Assembly (NCBI RefSeq): GCF_013365535.1
Contig: NZ_CP053590.1
Coordinates: 5,012,501-5,076,500 of the forward strand
DNA length: 64,000 nucleotides
Source: Aquimarina sp. TRL1
GTDB lineage: Bacteria; Bacteroidota; Bacteroidia; Flavobacteriales; Flavobacteriaceae
Reading direction: 5' to 3'
Below the pieces are notes generated by a model, which searched no databases, was not told the origin of the DNA, and saw only the letters and a program-made list of their open reading frames with translations. A program made the translations under genes and the position numbers. This document shows positions 18,241 through 29,025 of the stretch, one piece after another (position 1 is the stretch's first letter; the number at the start of each line of letters is the position of its first letter).

Positions 18241-20676
18241 ATGAAAAAAAATTACACATTCTTCTTTTTTGTTTTGATCTCTCTTTATAGTTACGCTCAA
18301 AACTTTCAATATCTGGGTAGTTATTCTGCTAATGGTACTCCTGATTATTTAGAATCTCCGGGAGATAATATCAGTATAGCTACTTTAGAACTTATCGACA
18401 CATCCTTACCTGAAACATTTCAGGTTCCTACATATAACCCTCATTATATAACCTCTAATTACGACACAGATGTTTTTACCACTCAGGAAACTGAAGTTTT
18501 TGTAACATTTGTTTCAGAAGGTGCTGGTTTCAGAAATGTATTAGGGTATTATACATATGATCTAAACAATCCTCCAACAACAACTCCCACGGATGAAGAA
18601 ATTACGATCATCTTTCCTAATGTCTCTGCTCTGGGAAGCGGTGGTGGACTACAAGCTGGTGATAAAGTAAGCATAGGAACATTTCCTGCCGGGACAGGAA
18701 TTGGGTGGGTATTATTGAGTAATGGATGGAATGGAAGTCAGGTTGGGTATGGATATTGGCAATTGTTTTCTAATCCTGATTTTAATCCCGAGACTGATGT
18801 GAGTAAACGATATCACAATGTCTTAATCAAAGATGATACAGAGGAGATTGTTATTTTAGGTTTTGAAGATATACACAGAGAGTTTTCCTGGTGCGATCAT
18901 GATTTTAATGATACCGTGTTTTATGTTACTGCTACCGAATACAACGACCTTAATACGACGAATAACATTTCTACTTCCAGTGCTACAAATGTATTTTCAG
19001 GAAATTTAGGAGGCTTCGAAAGTAATGGGGATTTAGCTTCATTAATTGCTCAAAGAGGTCTTGACCGGTTAAAAAACAACAATCAAGCGAATACGAAAAA
19101 GAAACAAGCGGTATACAACAAACGAAATTTTAAGAAAAGTGATCTCGGATACTATTTTCCTGAAACCGGAATGATGGCATATGAGACTCCTCATATATCT
19201 ACATCTACTGATCTGATTAACTATGCTAACGCTGATGATGTTTTTTCTATAGATTACTACGTAGGAGAAAACAGAGTATCTGCTGGTATTGTAACATCTA
19301 CAACAGACAGAATATACGATCATAGTAAAACTACCTGTGATCGTCTCAACGCATCTACACTATTAGATGTAAGACCGGTAACCATTAACAACCACAACAT
19401 GATTTTTTCTATCATGGAACGCAATAATGGTGCTATAGAATATACAATCAGCTTTTCTATAAAGCTAAACGACAATGATACACCAAATGAGCTTTTTAGC
19501 TTATGGAATATTGGAGATTATCCCGAAGGAAATTATAAAAATTTTCAACTTTGGGGAGACTCTATGGGACAAGTAGCTCATTTAGCCAACTATATTCTAA
19601 ATATATTATCAAGTGAGAAAGAACTAACCTCTTCTTCTGAGAACAGCGTTATTCCTACTGTGTATATTAGTTCTGCAACCTATACAAATCAACAATTACA
19701 GTTACGTGTAATTAATACATCAAATGCTAAATCTGCTACCATTGATGGAAATATCAGACGATCCGAACATACTGATCTGGAAAAATTCACAGAACAGGTA
19801 TCTTTAACCGGAGAACATTTTCAGGATATAACCATAGATACTGGTTTTTTATTTGATATAGGATTATCATTTTCCTCTGATACGTCACCTGTTAATGACG
19901 CTATTTATTTGGCAGATGGTCCATGGGGTATTGACTATAACAGTTCAGAAACTGTGATCAATGATTTTACCATTGCTCCGCAAATTGAGGAGCTTGTCGA
20001 CGACCCGCTGGTGTTTTCACTAGAAAGATCTATCAAAGCTTCAGGAACTGTCACAGGAACATGTAATATTTTTCGAACTGTTTTGCCTGGAGATCTGGCA
20101 TTGGATGCTGCAAATTATGAGAGTGTTCAATTCTATATAAAAAACAACACTCCTATAGAAGTAACAATAATCCCTGAAAACTTAACAGATTGGTCACAAC
20201 GTCTACGATATCAATTACCAATAAATACAAATAAAACTCCTTATACAATATCAATAGAAGATTTTGTAAATGAAAAAGGAGTTCACGATGAAATAAGTAC
20301 GATACGAACGGTTTTATTTTCTATTAAAGGAGACTACGTTTCTACAGCAGCATTTGAATTAGAAATTAAAAACCTGGCGCTTGGAGTGGATCCTGATTCT
20401 CTAATCGATCTTTCTACTGCCAATATCACTAGTGTTACAAATTACCCAAATCCTTTTTCTGATTTCACGATGATTACAGTTCCGGAAGAAACCCCCTATA
20501 TCTCCTTATGGGTTTATGACCTGCTTGGAAGAGTAGTGTATAATGCTACCATAGAAACCATAGAAGATAGTAAATCGATCAAGTTTGATTGTTTAGACCT
20601 CAAAAGAGGCATGTATAAATATGTTGCGATCCCAAAAAATCAAAAAGAATATAATGGAACCTTTATTATAAAATAA
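18241..20676 (+). CDS. T9SS-exported DUF4114 protein, first of a tandem pair
   Basis: A signal peptide is cut after Tyr-Ala-Gln (about residue 20). Residues about 25-240 end in the DUF4114/LruC signature His-Asp-Phe-Asn-Asp-Thr-Val-Phe, an acidic probably calcium-binding stretch. From Gly-Gly-Phe-Glu-Ser-Asn-Gly-Asp-Leu (about 257) begins a module of about 470 residues shared with two other proteins in this window. Its later part (about 570-720) has the strand pattern of a carbohydrate-binding beta-sandwich, with Asp-Gly-Pro-Trp-Gly-Ile-Asp at the boundary. A type A sorting domain closes it (Asn-Tyr-Pro-Asn-Pro-Phe, about 735-811), so it should be exported by type IX secretion and attached to the cell surface. 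Its role is unknown. Confidence 0.85.
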   Translation: MKKNYTFFFFVLISLYSYAQNFQYLGSYSANGTPDYLESPGDNISIATLELIDTSLPETFQVPTYNPHYITSNYDTDVFTTQETEVFVTFVSEGAGFRNVLGYYTYDLNNPPTTTPTDEEITIIFPNVSALGSGGGLQAGDKVSIGTFPAGTGIGWVLLSNGWNGSQVGYGYWQLFSNPDFNPETDVSKRYHNVLIKDDTEEIVILGFEDIHREFSWCDHDFNDTVFYVTATEYNDLNTTNNISTSSATNVFSGNLGGFESNGDLASLIAQRGLDRLKNNNQANTKKKQAVYNKRNFKKSDLGYYFPETGMMAYETPHISTSTDLINYANADDVFSIDYYVGENRVSAGIVTSTTDRIYDHSKTTCDRLNASTLLDVRPVTINNHNMIFSIMERNNGAIEYTISFSIKLNDNDTPNELFSLWNIGDYPEGNYKNFQLWGDSMGQVAHLANYILNILSSEKELTSSSENSVIPTVYISSATYTNQQLQLRVINTSNAKSATIDGNIRRSEHTDLEKFTEQVSLTGEHFQDITIDTGFLFDIGLSFSSDTSPVNDAIYLADGPWGIDYNSSETVINDFTIAPQIEELVDDPLVFSLERSIKASGTVTGTCNIFRTVLPGDLALDAANYESVQFYIKNNTPIEVTIIPENLTDWSQRLRYQLPINTNKTPYTISIEDFVNEKGVHDEISTIRTVLFSIKGDYVSTAAFELEIKNLALGVDPDSLIDLSTANITSVTNYPNPFSDFTMITVPEETPYISLWVYDLLGRVVYNATIETIEDSKSIKFDCLDLKRGMYKYVAIPKNQKEYNGTFIIK

Positions 20677-20732
20677 ATACTAATAAACCTTTATAGAGCG
20701 CTTCACCTATAAACCTACAAAATGCCTAAACT

Positions 20733-23159
20733 ATGAAAAAAATATTCCTCTTTTATATTGCCATAGCACTCAGTAGTATTAGTTATGCTCAGAATTATCA
20801 ATACCTGGGCGACTATACTGCTAATGGAACTCCTTTATATCTAGAAAGTCCTGGAGATAATATAACCACTGATATTATGGAATTAGTAGATAATTCTCTT
20901 TCTGAAACTTTTCAAGTTCCAACGTATAATCCTCACTATATCACTTCTAATTATGAGACGAATATTATCATTACGGAAGAGACAGAAGTTTTTATCACCT
21001 ATATTCACGAATGTGCAGGGTTCAGAAATGTATTAGGGTACTATACCTACGATGTCAATAATCCACCAACAACTGCTCCTACGGATGAAGAAGTTACTAT
21101 AATTTTCCCTAATATTTCTGAAGTAGGAAGCGGAGGTGGTCTCCAGCCTGGTGATAAAGTAAGCTTAGGCACTCATCCCGCAGGAACAGGAATTGGATGG
21201 GTATTATTAAGTGATGGATGGAATGGAGAACAGGTAGAATATGGGTATTGGCAATTTTATTCTAATCCTGATTTTAATCCTGAACCAAATGAAAGCGACC
21301 GCTATCATAATGTTCAAATCAAGGACGACACCAATGAATTAGTTATTTTAGGTTTTGAAGAAATACGCAGAGACCATCCATGGAGTGATAATGATTTCAA
21401 TGATGCCTTATTTTATATCACCGCAACTGATTATTCTGCAATTGATACAAATAATCTCATCGATTCTTCTTCTTCTACTGATGTTTACTCTGCAAACCTA
21501 GGAGGTTTCGAAAGTAATGGTGACTTAGCCAACCAGGTAGCAAAGCGAAATTTTGATCGTTTGAAAAGCAAAAATTATGCAGATCAAAAGAAAAAACAAA
21601 AAATGTTTACTAAAAACGCTTTAAAAAACAATGATCTGGGAAACTATTTCCCTGAAACAGGATTGTATGCTACAGAGTCTCCATTTATTTCAACCTCACT
21701 TGATCTTGTCAACTATGCTAATGCCAAAGATGTTTTCTCCATCGATTATTATATCGAAGAGAATAGAGTTTCTGCTGGATTAGTAACCACTACTTCTGGT
21801 CAAATATACAATCATGCAAAAACAATATGTGACCGGTTGAATGGTTCAACTCTTAAGGATGTACGGCAGGTGACAATTAAAGATCATGACATGATATTTG
21901 CTATTATCGAACGTCATAATGGAGATATCGAATACGCTATAAGCTTCTCTATCCGAGAAAATGGTGATAATCATGAGCTTTTTAGTTTATGGAATGTTGA
22001 TGATTACCCGGAAGGAAATTATAAAAACTTTCAGATTTGGGGAAAATCTATGGCGCAGGTAGTTCATATTGTCAATTATACACTGGAAAAACTGTCTTAT
22101 GAAAAAAATATCGCTTCTTATCATGTTGATCATCGAGCTCCTACTGTTTTTGTCAGTGCTGCTCGTTACAGAAACAAGGAACTACACTTGGACATCATTA
22201 ACAAGATAGGAGCCCAACATGTAACTATTGCTTCTAATATAAAACGTACAGAACAAGCAGAGTTAGAAGAATTTTCTGATCAGGTTCCGCTCTCTGGGGA
22301 ATGGCATGATCAGATAGTTGTAGAAACAGGATTTCTATTTGACATCGGATTATCTTTTGAGGACAATCTCTCTGATAAAAGTGATGCTTTATACCTTGCT
22401 GATGGTCCTTGGGGAATTGATTATATAGCAGAAGATACGACAATCGATGAATTCGTAATTAATGAACAAGAAAGTGATTTAGATCCAGCTATCTATCAAT
22501 TAGAACGTTCCAGTAATGCTTCCGGAACCCTAAAAGGAACGTGTAATCTATTCAGAACTTTTTTACCCGGAGATCTATCCTTAAAGACGAAAGATTACGA
22601 AAGTATTATGTTTACGATACAAAACAACCTTCCTATAGAAGTAATTTTAGTCCCTAGTAACTTAGAAGACTGGAATAATCGTCTTCGGTATTATATCCCT
22701 GCTAATTCTAGTAACACTGATTACACGATCCGGTTTGATGAATTCACCAATGCTGCAGGAGTATTTGAAGAAATTAATGACCTGCGATCCGTGATATTTT
22801 CTATGCATAACGGAACAGAAACTCCGGTTAGTTTCTCTATTGACATACATAAATTAGGTTTAGGTATTAATCCTGAGTCTTTATTAGGTACCCTGGCTAA
22901 TCAGTCAAAAGCGATAAACTATCCTAATCCATTTACAGATTATACAATTGTAACTGTACCCCAAAAGACATCCAACATAGATCTACATGTTTATGATCTT
23001 TTTGGTAGAAAAATATACAATTCCATGTTAAAAACTATGGAAGATGAAAAGTCAGTTAAGTTTGACCCAACAAACTTAAACTTAGCAAAGGGTCTCTATA
23101 CATATATTGCCCTTTACAATGAAAGAGAAAGAGCGACGGGTAGTTTTTTAATTCAGTAA
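20733..23159 (+). CDS. T9SS-exported DUF4114 protein, second of a tandem pair
   Basis: A close paralogue of the gene 56 bases upstream, with the same order along 808 residues. It has a signal peptide ending Tyr-Ala-Gln, a DUF4114-type end (Asp-Asn-Asp-Phe-Asn-Asp-Ala-Leu-Phe), the shared module from about residue 256, and a type A sorting domain (Asn-Tyr-Pro-Asn-Pro-Phe). Long blocks near the N-terminus are nearly identical between the two, for example Gly-Phe-Arg-Asn-Val-Leu-Gly-Tyr-Tyr-Thr-Tyr-Asp. The C-terminal halves differ more. This looks like a gene duplication followed by divergence of the binding part. The two are probably co-transcribed, with a strong terminator after this gene. 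Confidence 0.85.
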   Translation: MKKIFLFYIAIALSSISYAQNYQYLGDYTANGTPLYLESPGDNITTDIMELVDNSLSETFQVPTYNPHYITSNYETNIIITEETEVFITYIHECAGFRNVLGYYTYDVNNPPTTAPTDEEVTIIFPNISEVGSGGGLQPGDKVSLGTHPAGTGIGWVLLSDGWNGEQVEYGYWQFYSNPDFNPEPNESDRYHNVQIKDDTNELVILGFEEIRRDHPWSDNDFNDALFYITATDYSAIDTNNLIDSSSSTDVYSANLGGFESNGDLANQVAKRNFDRLKSKNYADQKKKQKMFTKNALKNNDLGNYFPETGLYATESPFISTSLDLVNYANAKDVFSIDYYIEENRVSAGLVTTTSGQIYNHAKTICDRLNGSTLKDVRQVTIKDHDMIFAIIERHNGDIEYAISFSIRENGDNHELFSLWNVDDYPEGNYKNFQIWGKSMAQVVHIVNYTLEKLSYEKNIASYHVDHRAPTVFVSAARYRNKELHLDIINKIGAQHVTIASNIKRTEQAELEEFSDQVPLSGEWHDQIVVETGFLFDIGLSFEDNLSDKSDALYLADGPWGIDYIAEDTTIDEFVINEQESDLDPAIYQLERSSNASGTLKGTCNLFRTFLPGDLSLKTKDYESIMFTIQNNLPIEVILVPSNLEDWNNRLRYYIPANSSNTDYTIRFDEFTNAAGVFEEINDLRSVIFSMHNGTETPVSFSIDIHKLGLGINPESLLGTLANQSKAINYPNPFTDYTIVTVPQKTSNIDLHVYDLFGRKIYNSMLKTMEDEKSVKFDPTNLNLAKGLYTYIALYNERERATGSFLIQ

Positions 23160-23237
23160 GTAGAGGTGCTTACTATTCTCTTATAACTAATTAGTATAGA
23201 AATGGCAAAAAACATGCTAAACATTATTAGTTATAAA

Positions 23238-23263
23238 AAATGCGCGGAGGGGTCCGCGCATTT
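23238..23263. terminator. Strong hairpin terminator between the T9SS pair and dnaK
   Basis: AAATGCGCGGA, loop GGGG, TCCGCGCATTT: a perfect GC-rich 11-bp stem between convergent genes, with T-rich DNA on the plus side (TTTCTTTTA) and an A-run before it, so it should act in both directions. Confidence 0.85.
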
Positions 23264-23295
23264 CTTTTATTGCTATTTGTAAAGATCGAAACGTA

Positions 23296-25212
23296 TTATT
23301 TTACTTCTTCAAAATCTACATCTTGTACATCATTTCCTTCTGAATCATTTCCTCCTCCGGATTCTCCTCCTGGATTTGGTCCTGCAGCTCCTCCTTGTTG
23401 CTGAGCCTCCGCTTGTGCCTTATACATTTCTTCACTAGCTACTTTCCATGCTTCATTAATCTTATCTAATGCTGGCTGAATAACTGCTAGATCTTTTGTT
23501 TCATAAGCCTTCTTTAACTCTGCCAAAGCATCTTCAATTGGCTTTTTCTTATCTTCAGATAGTTTCTCTCCAAACTCAGATAATTGTTTTTCTGTCTGGA
23601 AGATCATTCCATCAGCTTCATTCAACTTATCAGCCTTCTCTTTAGCTTGCTTATCTGCATCTGCATTTGCTTCTGCTTCTTTCTTCATTTTCTCGATTTC
23701 TTCTTCTGTCAACCCTGAAGAAGCTTCGATTCTAATATCTTGAGACTTATTAGTTGCTTTATCTGTAGCAGATACTTTGATAATTCCATTGGCATCGATA
23801 TCAAAAGTTACTTCAATCTGAGGAACTCCTCTTTGTGCTGGTGGAATTCCATCTAAGTGGAAACGACCAATCGTTTTATTATCTGCTGCCATTGGGCGCT
23901 CTCCCTGTAAAACATGAATTTCTACAGAAGGCTGGTTATCTGCTGCTGTAGAGAATACCTGTGATTTTTTAGTAGGGATTGTTGTATTCGCTTCTATTAA
24001 TTTTGTCATTACGTTCCCCATAGTCTCAATTCCCAGAGAAAGTGGCGTAACATCTAATAATAATACGTCTTTTACATCTCCTGTCAATACTCCTCCCTGG
24101 ATTGCAGCACCAATTGCTACTACCTCATCAGGATTTACTCCTTTTCCTGGAGCTTTTCCGAAGAATTGCTCTACAGCATTTTGAACTGCTGGAATACGAG
24201 TCGACCCTCCTACCAAAATAATCTCATCAATATCACTAGTAGATAGCCCAGCGTTTTTAAGTGCTGTACGACAAGGTTCGATAGTACGTTTCACTAAATC
24301 ATCAATTAATTGATCAAATTTAGAACGTGTCAATGATCTAACCAAGTGTTTTGGTCCACTTGCTGTTGCTGTAATATACGGTAAGTTGATCTCTGTCTGC
24401 GCAGAAGACGATAATTCGATTTTTGCTTTTTCAGCAGCCTCTTTTAATCGTTGTAAAGCCATTGGATCTTCTCTTAGATCCATATTCTCTTCTCCTTTGA
24501 ACTCTGCTGCTAACCAATCAATAATCTTTTGATCAACATCATCTCCTCCTAGGTGAGTATCTCCATCAGTAGCTAACACTTCGAAAACTCCATCACCTAA
24601 TTCTAGTATAGAAACGTCATGAGTTCCTCCTCCAAAGTCAAAAACAACAATCTTCTGATCCGTTCCTTTTTTATCTAATCCATATGCCAAAGCTGCAGCT
24701 GTTGGCTCATTGATAATTCGCTCTACTGTCAGCCCGGCAATTTCTCCGGCTTCTTTTGTTGCCTGACGCTGTGCATCATTAAAATATGCAGGAACAGTAA
24801 TTACTGCTCTTGATACATCTTGTCCTAAATAATCCTCTGCAGTTTTCTTCATTTTCTGAAGTGTCATTGCAGATAATTCTTGTGGTGTATATAAACGCCC
24901 ATCGATATCAACTCGTGGGGTATCGTTATCTCCTTTTACTACTTTATAAGCAGCTCTCTCTGCTTCTTTTGCCGATTCAGAGAACTTGTTTCCCATAAAT
25001 CTCTTTATAGAAGAAATGGTTTTTGTTGGATTAGTAACAGCTTGACGCTTCGCAGGATCTCCAACTTTGATCTCTCCTCCTTCAACAAATGCTATCACAG
25101 ATGGAGTGGTTCTTTTCCCTTCAGCATTAGGGATAACCACAGGCTCATTACCCTCCATTACAGAAACACAAGAGTTGGTTGTTCCTAAATCTATTCCTAT
25201 AATCTTACTCAT
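23296..25212 (-). CDS. dnaK: Chaperone DnaK (Hsp70)
   Basis: This ATP-driven chaperone binds exposed hydrophobic stretches of proteins in the cytoplasm. The 638-residue protein opens with Gly-Ile-Asp-Leu-Gly-Thr-Thr-Asn-Ser and carries the second Hsp70 signature Phe-Asp-Phe-Gly-Gly-Gly-Thr. The substrate-binding domain starts after [11 protein letters not shown]. The tail is Gly- and Asn-rich and ends in an acidic Asp-Val-Asp-Phe-Glu-Glu-Val-Lys. No dnaJ or grpE is adjacent. A dyad about 83 bases upstream may take part in heat control. Confidence 0.98.
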   Translation of the reverse strand: MSKIIGIDLGTTNSCVSVMEGNEPVVIPNAEGKRTTPSVIAFVEGGEIKVGDPAKRQAVTNPTKTISSIKRFMGNKFSESAKEAERAAYKVVKGDNDTPRVDIDGRLYTPQELSAMTLQKMKKTAEDYLGQDVSRAVITVPAYFNDAQRQATKEAGEIAGLTVERIINEPTAAALAYGLDKKGTDQKIVVFDFGGGTHDVSILELGDGVFEVLATDGDTHLGGDDVDQKIIDWLAAEFKGEENMDLREDPMALQRLKEAAEKAKIELSSSAQTEINLPYITATASGPKHLVRSLTRSKFDQLIDDLVKRTIEPCRTALKNAGLSTSDIDEIILVGGSTRIPAVQNAVEQFFGKAPGKGVNPDEVVAIGAAIQGGVLTGDVKDVLLLDVTPLSLGIETMGNVMTKLIEANTTIPTKKSQVFSTAADNQPSVEIHVLQGERPMAADNKTIGRFHLDGIPPAQRGVPQIEVTFDIDANGIIKVSATDKATNKSQDIRIEASSGLTEEEIEKMKKEAEANADADKQAKEKADKLNEADGMIFQTEKQLSEFGEKLSEDKKKPIEDALAELKKAYETKDLAVIQPALDKINEAWKVASEEMYKAQAEAQQQGGAAGPNPGGESGGGNDSEGNDVQDVDFEEVK

Positions 25213-25294
25213 ACTATTATGTTATAATTTGTTTAAGTGTTTTCAATATTAATTCCCCCTACTCTGTTCAATCATTATGCCATGACACAATTGC

Positions 25295-25307
25295 TGACAT
25301 GATGTCA
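25295..25307. promoter_or_regulatory. Dyad TGACAT-G-ATGTCA between dnaK and sdaA
   Basis: A perfect 6-bp inverted repeat with a one-base centre. Another ATGACA lies 13 bases to the left (25282-25287). The 236-bp region is the shared promoter region of divergent dnaK and sdaA. It is not the CIRCE element (TTAGCACTC / GAGTGCTAA). It may be an operator for either gene. Confidence 0.35.
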
Positions 25308-25448
25308 TTTTTTATTTTTTTTATACTGGTAATTATCAATATTTCTGATACATGACTTTTTTGTAATTTTATTTTATCTTTAAAAAAATCCATTTTAAAT
25401 GGCAAAATCATATATTTACCGGCTAATTTTTTTGAATACCTTATTTAT

Positions 25449-26873
25449 ATGAAACGCATCAGTGTTTTTGATATGCTTAAAATCGGAGTGGGACCATCCA
25501 GCTCCCATACGCTTGGTCCCTGGAGAGCAGGACAACAATGGATATCCGAGCTCAAAGAAAATGGGCATTTCGACTCTGTCAATTCTATTACAGTAGATCT
25601 TTTCGGGTCATTATCCTTAACCGGAAAAGGACACGCTACGGATTTAGCTGCCATTTTAGGTCTTTGTGGACATGACCCTGTCACTATTGACGTATATAAA
25701 ATAGATAGTATCATTAGTACTATCCAAACCACAAAAAAATTATTTTTAGATGATACCCTAGAAGTGTCTTTTGATACAGAAACTGATATTGTATTCAATA
25801 GAGATTTCAAAGAGTTTCACCCCAATGCGATTACATTTACCGCTATATTAAAAAATAACGATAAAGTAGCCACTACTTTTTATTCTGTCGGAGGAGGCTT
25901 TGTTATCAAAGAAGATCAGGAGACAGTTACAGATAGTGAAGAAGACACAAAAACCTTTCCTCTTCCCATAGACAAAGCTTCTGAACTACTTCAATATTGT
26001 AAAAAACACAATAAAAAAATATCTGAAATCGTATTGGAGAATGAACGTTCTCTCCGTACAGATGAAGAAATTGACGCTGACCTGAAAAAAGTATGGGATG
26101 TCATGTTAGAATCTATGTATATCGGATGTCATACCGAAGGAACACTTCCTGGAGGACTTAACGTACGTAGAAGAGCCTTTGATAGCCATAAAAATTTAAT
26201 AGGAGGTACTGAGTACAGTACAAAAGAAGAATGGATCGAAGCCATTAGAGATACAGAAGTGGCATTTCGTCAGATATTAAAATGGGTTTCTTGTTTTGCT
26301 CTGGCAGTAAATGAAGTAAATGCATCATTAGGTCGTGTGGTAACCGCCCCTACAAATGGAAGTGCAGGAGTTATTCCTGCAGTATTAATGTACTATATGG
26401 TTATAGAAAATCACGATGCTAATTTTGAAGATATCAAACAGTTTCTTTTGGTAGCTGGAGAAATCGGTAGTCTGTTCAAAAAAGGAGCTACAATTTCTGC
26501 TGCTATGGGAGGATGTCAGGCAGAAATAGGTGTGTCTTCTGCAATGGCAGCTGGAGCACTGACAGAATTAATGGGGGGAACTCCCGAACAAGTATTAATG
26601 GCCAGTGAGATTGCCATGGAACATCATTTAGGCTTAACATGTGACCCAATCGGAGGATTAGTACAGATTCCGTGTATTGAACGTAATGCTATGGGAACTG
26701 TAAAAGCAATTAATGCCTGTGAAATGGCTCTTGATACAGATGCCTCTAACGCCAAAGTTCCCTTAGATAAAGTTATAGAAACCATGTGGGAAACTGCGCA
26801 AGATATGCATACCAAATATAAAGAAACCAGTGAAGGTGGTCTCGCTATAAAAGTTAATATGAGTGATTGCTAA
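25449..26873 (+). CDS. sdaA: L-serine ammonia-lyase, single-chain iron-sulfur type
   Basis: Converts L-serine to pyruvate and ammonia in the cytoplasm. The start has the conserved [10 protein letters not shown] block. The C-terminal domain holds cysteines for the catalytic iron-sulfur cluster, in [16 protein letters not shown] and Ile-Pro-Cys-Ile-Glu-Arg-Asn. At 474 residues it is the fused alpha-beta form. Only 8 bases separate it from the CPBP protease gene, so the two are probably co-transcribed. Confidence 0.95.
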   Translation: MKRISVFDMLKIGVGPSSSHTLGPWRAGQQWISELKENGHFDSVNSITVDLFGSLSLTGKGHATDLAAILGLCGHDPVTIDVYKIDSIISTIQTTKKLFLDDTLEVSFDTETDIVFNRDFKEFHPNAITFTAILKNNDKVATTFYSVGGGFVIKEDQETVTDSEEDTKTFPLPIDKASELLQYCKKHNKKISEIVLENERSLRTDEEIDADLKKVWDVMLESMYIGCHTEGTLPGGLNVRRRAFDSHKNLIGGTEYSTKEEWIEAIRDTEVAFRQILKWVSCFALAVNEVNASLGRVVTAPTNGSAGVIPAVLMYYMVIENHDANFEDIKQFLLVAGEIGSLFKKGATISAAMGGCQAEIGVSSAMAAGALTELMGGTPEQVLMASEIAMEHHLGLTCDPIGGLVQIPCIERNAMGTVKAINACEMALDTDASNAKVPLDKVIETMWETAQDMHTKYKETSEGGLAIKVNMSDC

Positions 26874-26881
26874 TTTTATAG

Positions 26882-27559
26882 ATGAATACCTCCACGAATT
26901 CGTTTTGGGATCAAAGTAAAAACCTGTTTTTAGCATACATCCAATTAATAGGTTTTTACTTTATATTTTTTATTCTTTTAGGAATTATCCAGCAGGTATT
27001 TCCGGGAATTGATCTGACTAAATATTCGCAAAAAGATTTGATGCAACTTATAGAAAAAGAGAAATTACACGCTTTCTTCTCCCTCATTCTTATTGCTCCT
27101 ATTATAGAAGAGTCAATGTTCCGTACCTTATTGCGACCTTCGTCTAAAGAGCTAACGCTATGGGGAAGTACCTGGATCGTCAGTATTCTGTGGGGGGTAC
27201 TTCCTAAAATGAGTTGGTATTATTCATACCCATTACTACTTATTAGTATTTCACTTGTATTTTTTATTTTATCCCTTCTTATTTCCAAAAAAATTCTCCG
27301 AAAGGCATGTACATTTCTTTCTCAAAAAGAAATCTGGATATTGCAAATTACAGCTGTTGTTTTTGGCTTATTCCATATTGTCAACTATGTAGATTCCTTC
27401 TTATTAGATAGTGCACTATTCCTTCTGATTGTACCCAGGATTATTGCTGGTCATGTTTTTGGTACCTTAAAAATAAAGAACAGACATATTATTTGGCCAA
27501 TAACCCTTCATGCTATGAATAATGGCATTATCTATCTTCTCTTTATACTCAGATCCTAA
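26882..27559 (+). CDS. CPBP-family intramembrane metalloprotease
   Basis: A polytopic membrane protein of 225 residues. The catalytic motif Glu-Glu-Ser-Met-Phe-Arg (E76, E77, R81) is followed by the second motif Phe-Gly-Leu-Phe-His and a third, His-Ala-Met-Asn-Asn, matching the CPBP/Rce1 (Abi) family that cleaves within membranes. Bacterial members are linked to bacteriocin immunity or protein processing, but most have no known substrate. It follows sdaA after 8 bases and its stop is one base from that of the convergent NTF2-like gene. Confidence 0.85.
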   Translation: MNTSTNSFWDQSKNLFLAYIQLIGFYFIFFILLGIIQQVFPGIDLTKYSQKDLMQLIEKEKLHAFFSLILIAPIIEESMFRTLLRPSSKELTLWGSTWIVSILWGVLPKMSWYYSYPLLLISISLVFFILSLLISKKILRKACTFLSQKEIWILQITAVVFGLFHIVNYVDSFLLDSALFLLIVPRIIAGHVFGTLKIKNRHIIWPITLHAMNNGIIYLLFILRS

Positions 27560-27560
27560 T

Positions 27561-28040
27561 TTATTGACAATCTTCTTTTTTTCTTGTATCTACTACTGAT
27601 AAAATCTTCCACTGGGTCCCATCATGATATAATTGAAAGGTATTTATCCCACAATGGCTAAAAGTATCATTTAAGTAAAACTCATATGGTGTCCAGGCAG
27701 TAGCTAACTGTTTATCTGCTTCTATCTTAAACAATAACAATCGTTCATTCCATCTGCTTTTTTGTGCCATTTCGTGAATCACACGCATAAAGTCAGATAC
27801 ATTTGTACTTCGAGTACTATAGGAACCTTCTTTTGTCTTTATAACTGTTTTCAGTGTGATATCCTGATCAATAGTTTTTCTTATGATACTAGTATCTCCT
27901 TTATGAAATCCTTCAAAAAATTCTACAATAGTTTGTTTTACTTCTTTTTTATAGGTAGCTACATTATCCATCGTTCCGTTTTTCTGCCCTATTATAACCC
28001 CTGTAAAAAACATACTAATTATCACACAATACCTTTTCAT
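27561..28040 (-). CDS. Secreted NTF2-like (SnoaL/DUF4440-type) protein
   Basis: A signal peptide covers about 18 residues. The remaining 140 residues follow the NTF2-like cone fold: a helix with Phe-Phe-Glu-Gly-Phe-His-Lys-Gly-Asp, then alternating strands ending Thr-Phe-Gln-Leu-Tyr-His-Asp-Gly-Thr-Gln-Trp-Lys-Ile. Such proteins bind small molecules or act as subunits; no catalytic set is obvious. It should be periplasmic. No functional partner is evident around it. Confidence 0.75.
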   Translation of the reverse strand: MKRYCVIISMFFTGVIIGQKNGTMDNVATYKKEVKQTIVEFFEGFHKGDTSIIRKTIDQDITLKTVIKTKEGSYSTRSTNVSDFMRVIHEMAQKSRWNERLLLFKIEADKQLATAWTPYEFYLNDTFSHCGINTFQLYHDGTQWKILSVVDTRKKEDCQ

Positions 28041-28126
28041 ATTTATTTATTTTTCATATAAAAGTATCACATTATTATCAATTATTCCTATCGATTATAA
28101 ATTATAAAGTAGCCTGCAGATTAAAC

Positions 28127-28157
28127 TTGTTGTCATTATCCTAAATCATTACATTTA
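28127..28157 (+). promoter_or_regulatory. Possible panB promoter
   Basis: TTG at 28127-28129 and TACATTTA at 28150-28157 (20-base spacing) approximate the Bacteroidota promoter pair. The panB ATG follows 21 bases later. Confidence 0.35.
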
Positions 28158-28178
28158 CAACAATAAATTAATAAAATA

Positions 28179-28997
28179 ATGTCAACAGCAAAAAAAGATT
28201 ACAAACGAGTTACTGTAAAATCTCTTACAGAGATGAAAGCTAATAATGAAAAAATCTCTATGCTTACTGCCTATGATTATACAATGGCTAAAATCGTAGA
28301 TGGTGCCGGAGTGGATGTCATATTAGTAGGAGATTCAGCCTCTAATGTAATGGCAGGACATGAAACTACACTTCCTATTACACTTGATCAAATGATCTAT
28401 CATGCCTCTTCTGTAGTCAGAGGTATAGACAGAGCTTTAGTAGTTGTTGACCTTCCTTTTGGTAGTTATCAGAGTGACCCTAAAGAGGCATTGCGTTCTT
28501 CCATTCGTATTATGAAAGAATCCGGAGGTCATGCTGTAAAACTAGAAGGAGGAAAAGAAGTAAAAGATTCCATCAAAAGAATTCTTCATGCAGGAATTCC
28601 AGTTATGGGGCACTTGGGACTAACTCCTCAATCTATCTATAAGTTTGGAACTTATACTGTTCGTGCAAAAGAAGAGGAAGAAGCTAAAAAACTAAAAGAA
28701 GACGCTTTGATGCTTCAAAAAGCAGGATGTTTTGCCATCGTACTAGAAAAAGTTCCTGCTAATTTAGCACGTGAAGTAGCAGAAAAATTGACTATTCCTG
28801 TTATTGGTATCGGTGCTGGAAATGGTGTTGATGGGCAGGTATTAGTTACTCATGATATGCTGGGAATGACACATGAATTCAATCCCAGGTTTTTAAGACG
28901 TTACCTGGATCTGTATACGGAAATGACCAGTGCTTTTAAGCAGTATGTAGACGATGTAAAGTCTGTTGATTTCCCAAATGAAGATGAGCAATATTAA
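28179..28997 (+). CDS. panB: 3-methyl-2-oxobutanoate hydroxymethyltransferase
   Basis: Transfers a hydroxymethyl group from methylene-tetrahydrofolate to ketoisovalerate, the first committed step of pantothenate (coenzyme A) synthesis. The 272-residue protein has the family start Met-Leu-Thr-Ala-Tyr-Asp-Tyr, the metal-binding Val-Gly-Asp-Ser block, and the catalytic stretch Gly-His-Leu-Gly-Leu-Thr-Pro-Gln-Ser. The C-terminal Ile-Gly-Ile-Gly-Ala-Gly loop is also present. No panC or panD is adjacent. The pseudouridine synthase gene follows after a short gap. Confidence 0.96.
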   Translation: MSTAKKDYKRVTVKSLTEMKANNEKISMLTAYDYTMAKIVDGAGVDVILVGDSASNVMAGHETTLPITLDQMIYHASSVVRGIDRALVVVDLPFGSYQSDPKEALRSSIRIMKESGGHAVKLEGGKEVKDSIKRILHAGIPVMGHLGLTPQSIYKFGTYTVRAKEEEEAKKLKEDALMLQKAGCFAIVLEKVPANLAREVAEKLTIPVIGIGAGNGVDGQVLVTHDMLGMTHEFNPRFLRRYLDLYTEMTSAFKQYVDDVKSVDFPNEDEQY

Positions 28998-29025
28998 TGC
29001 TCTCTTTTTTTTTTATGTTTTCTAA

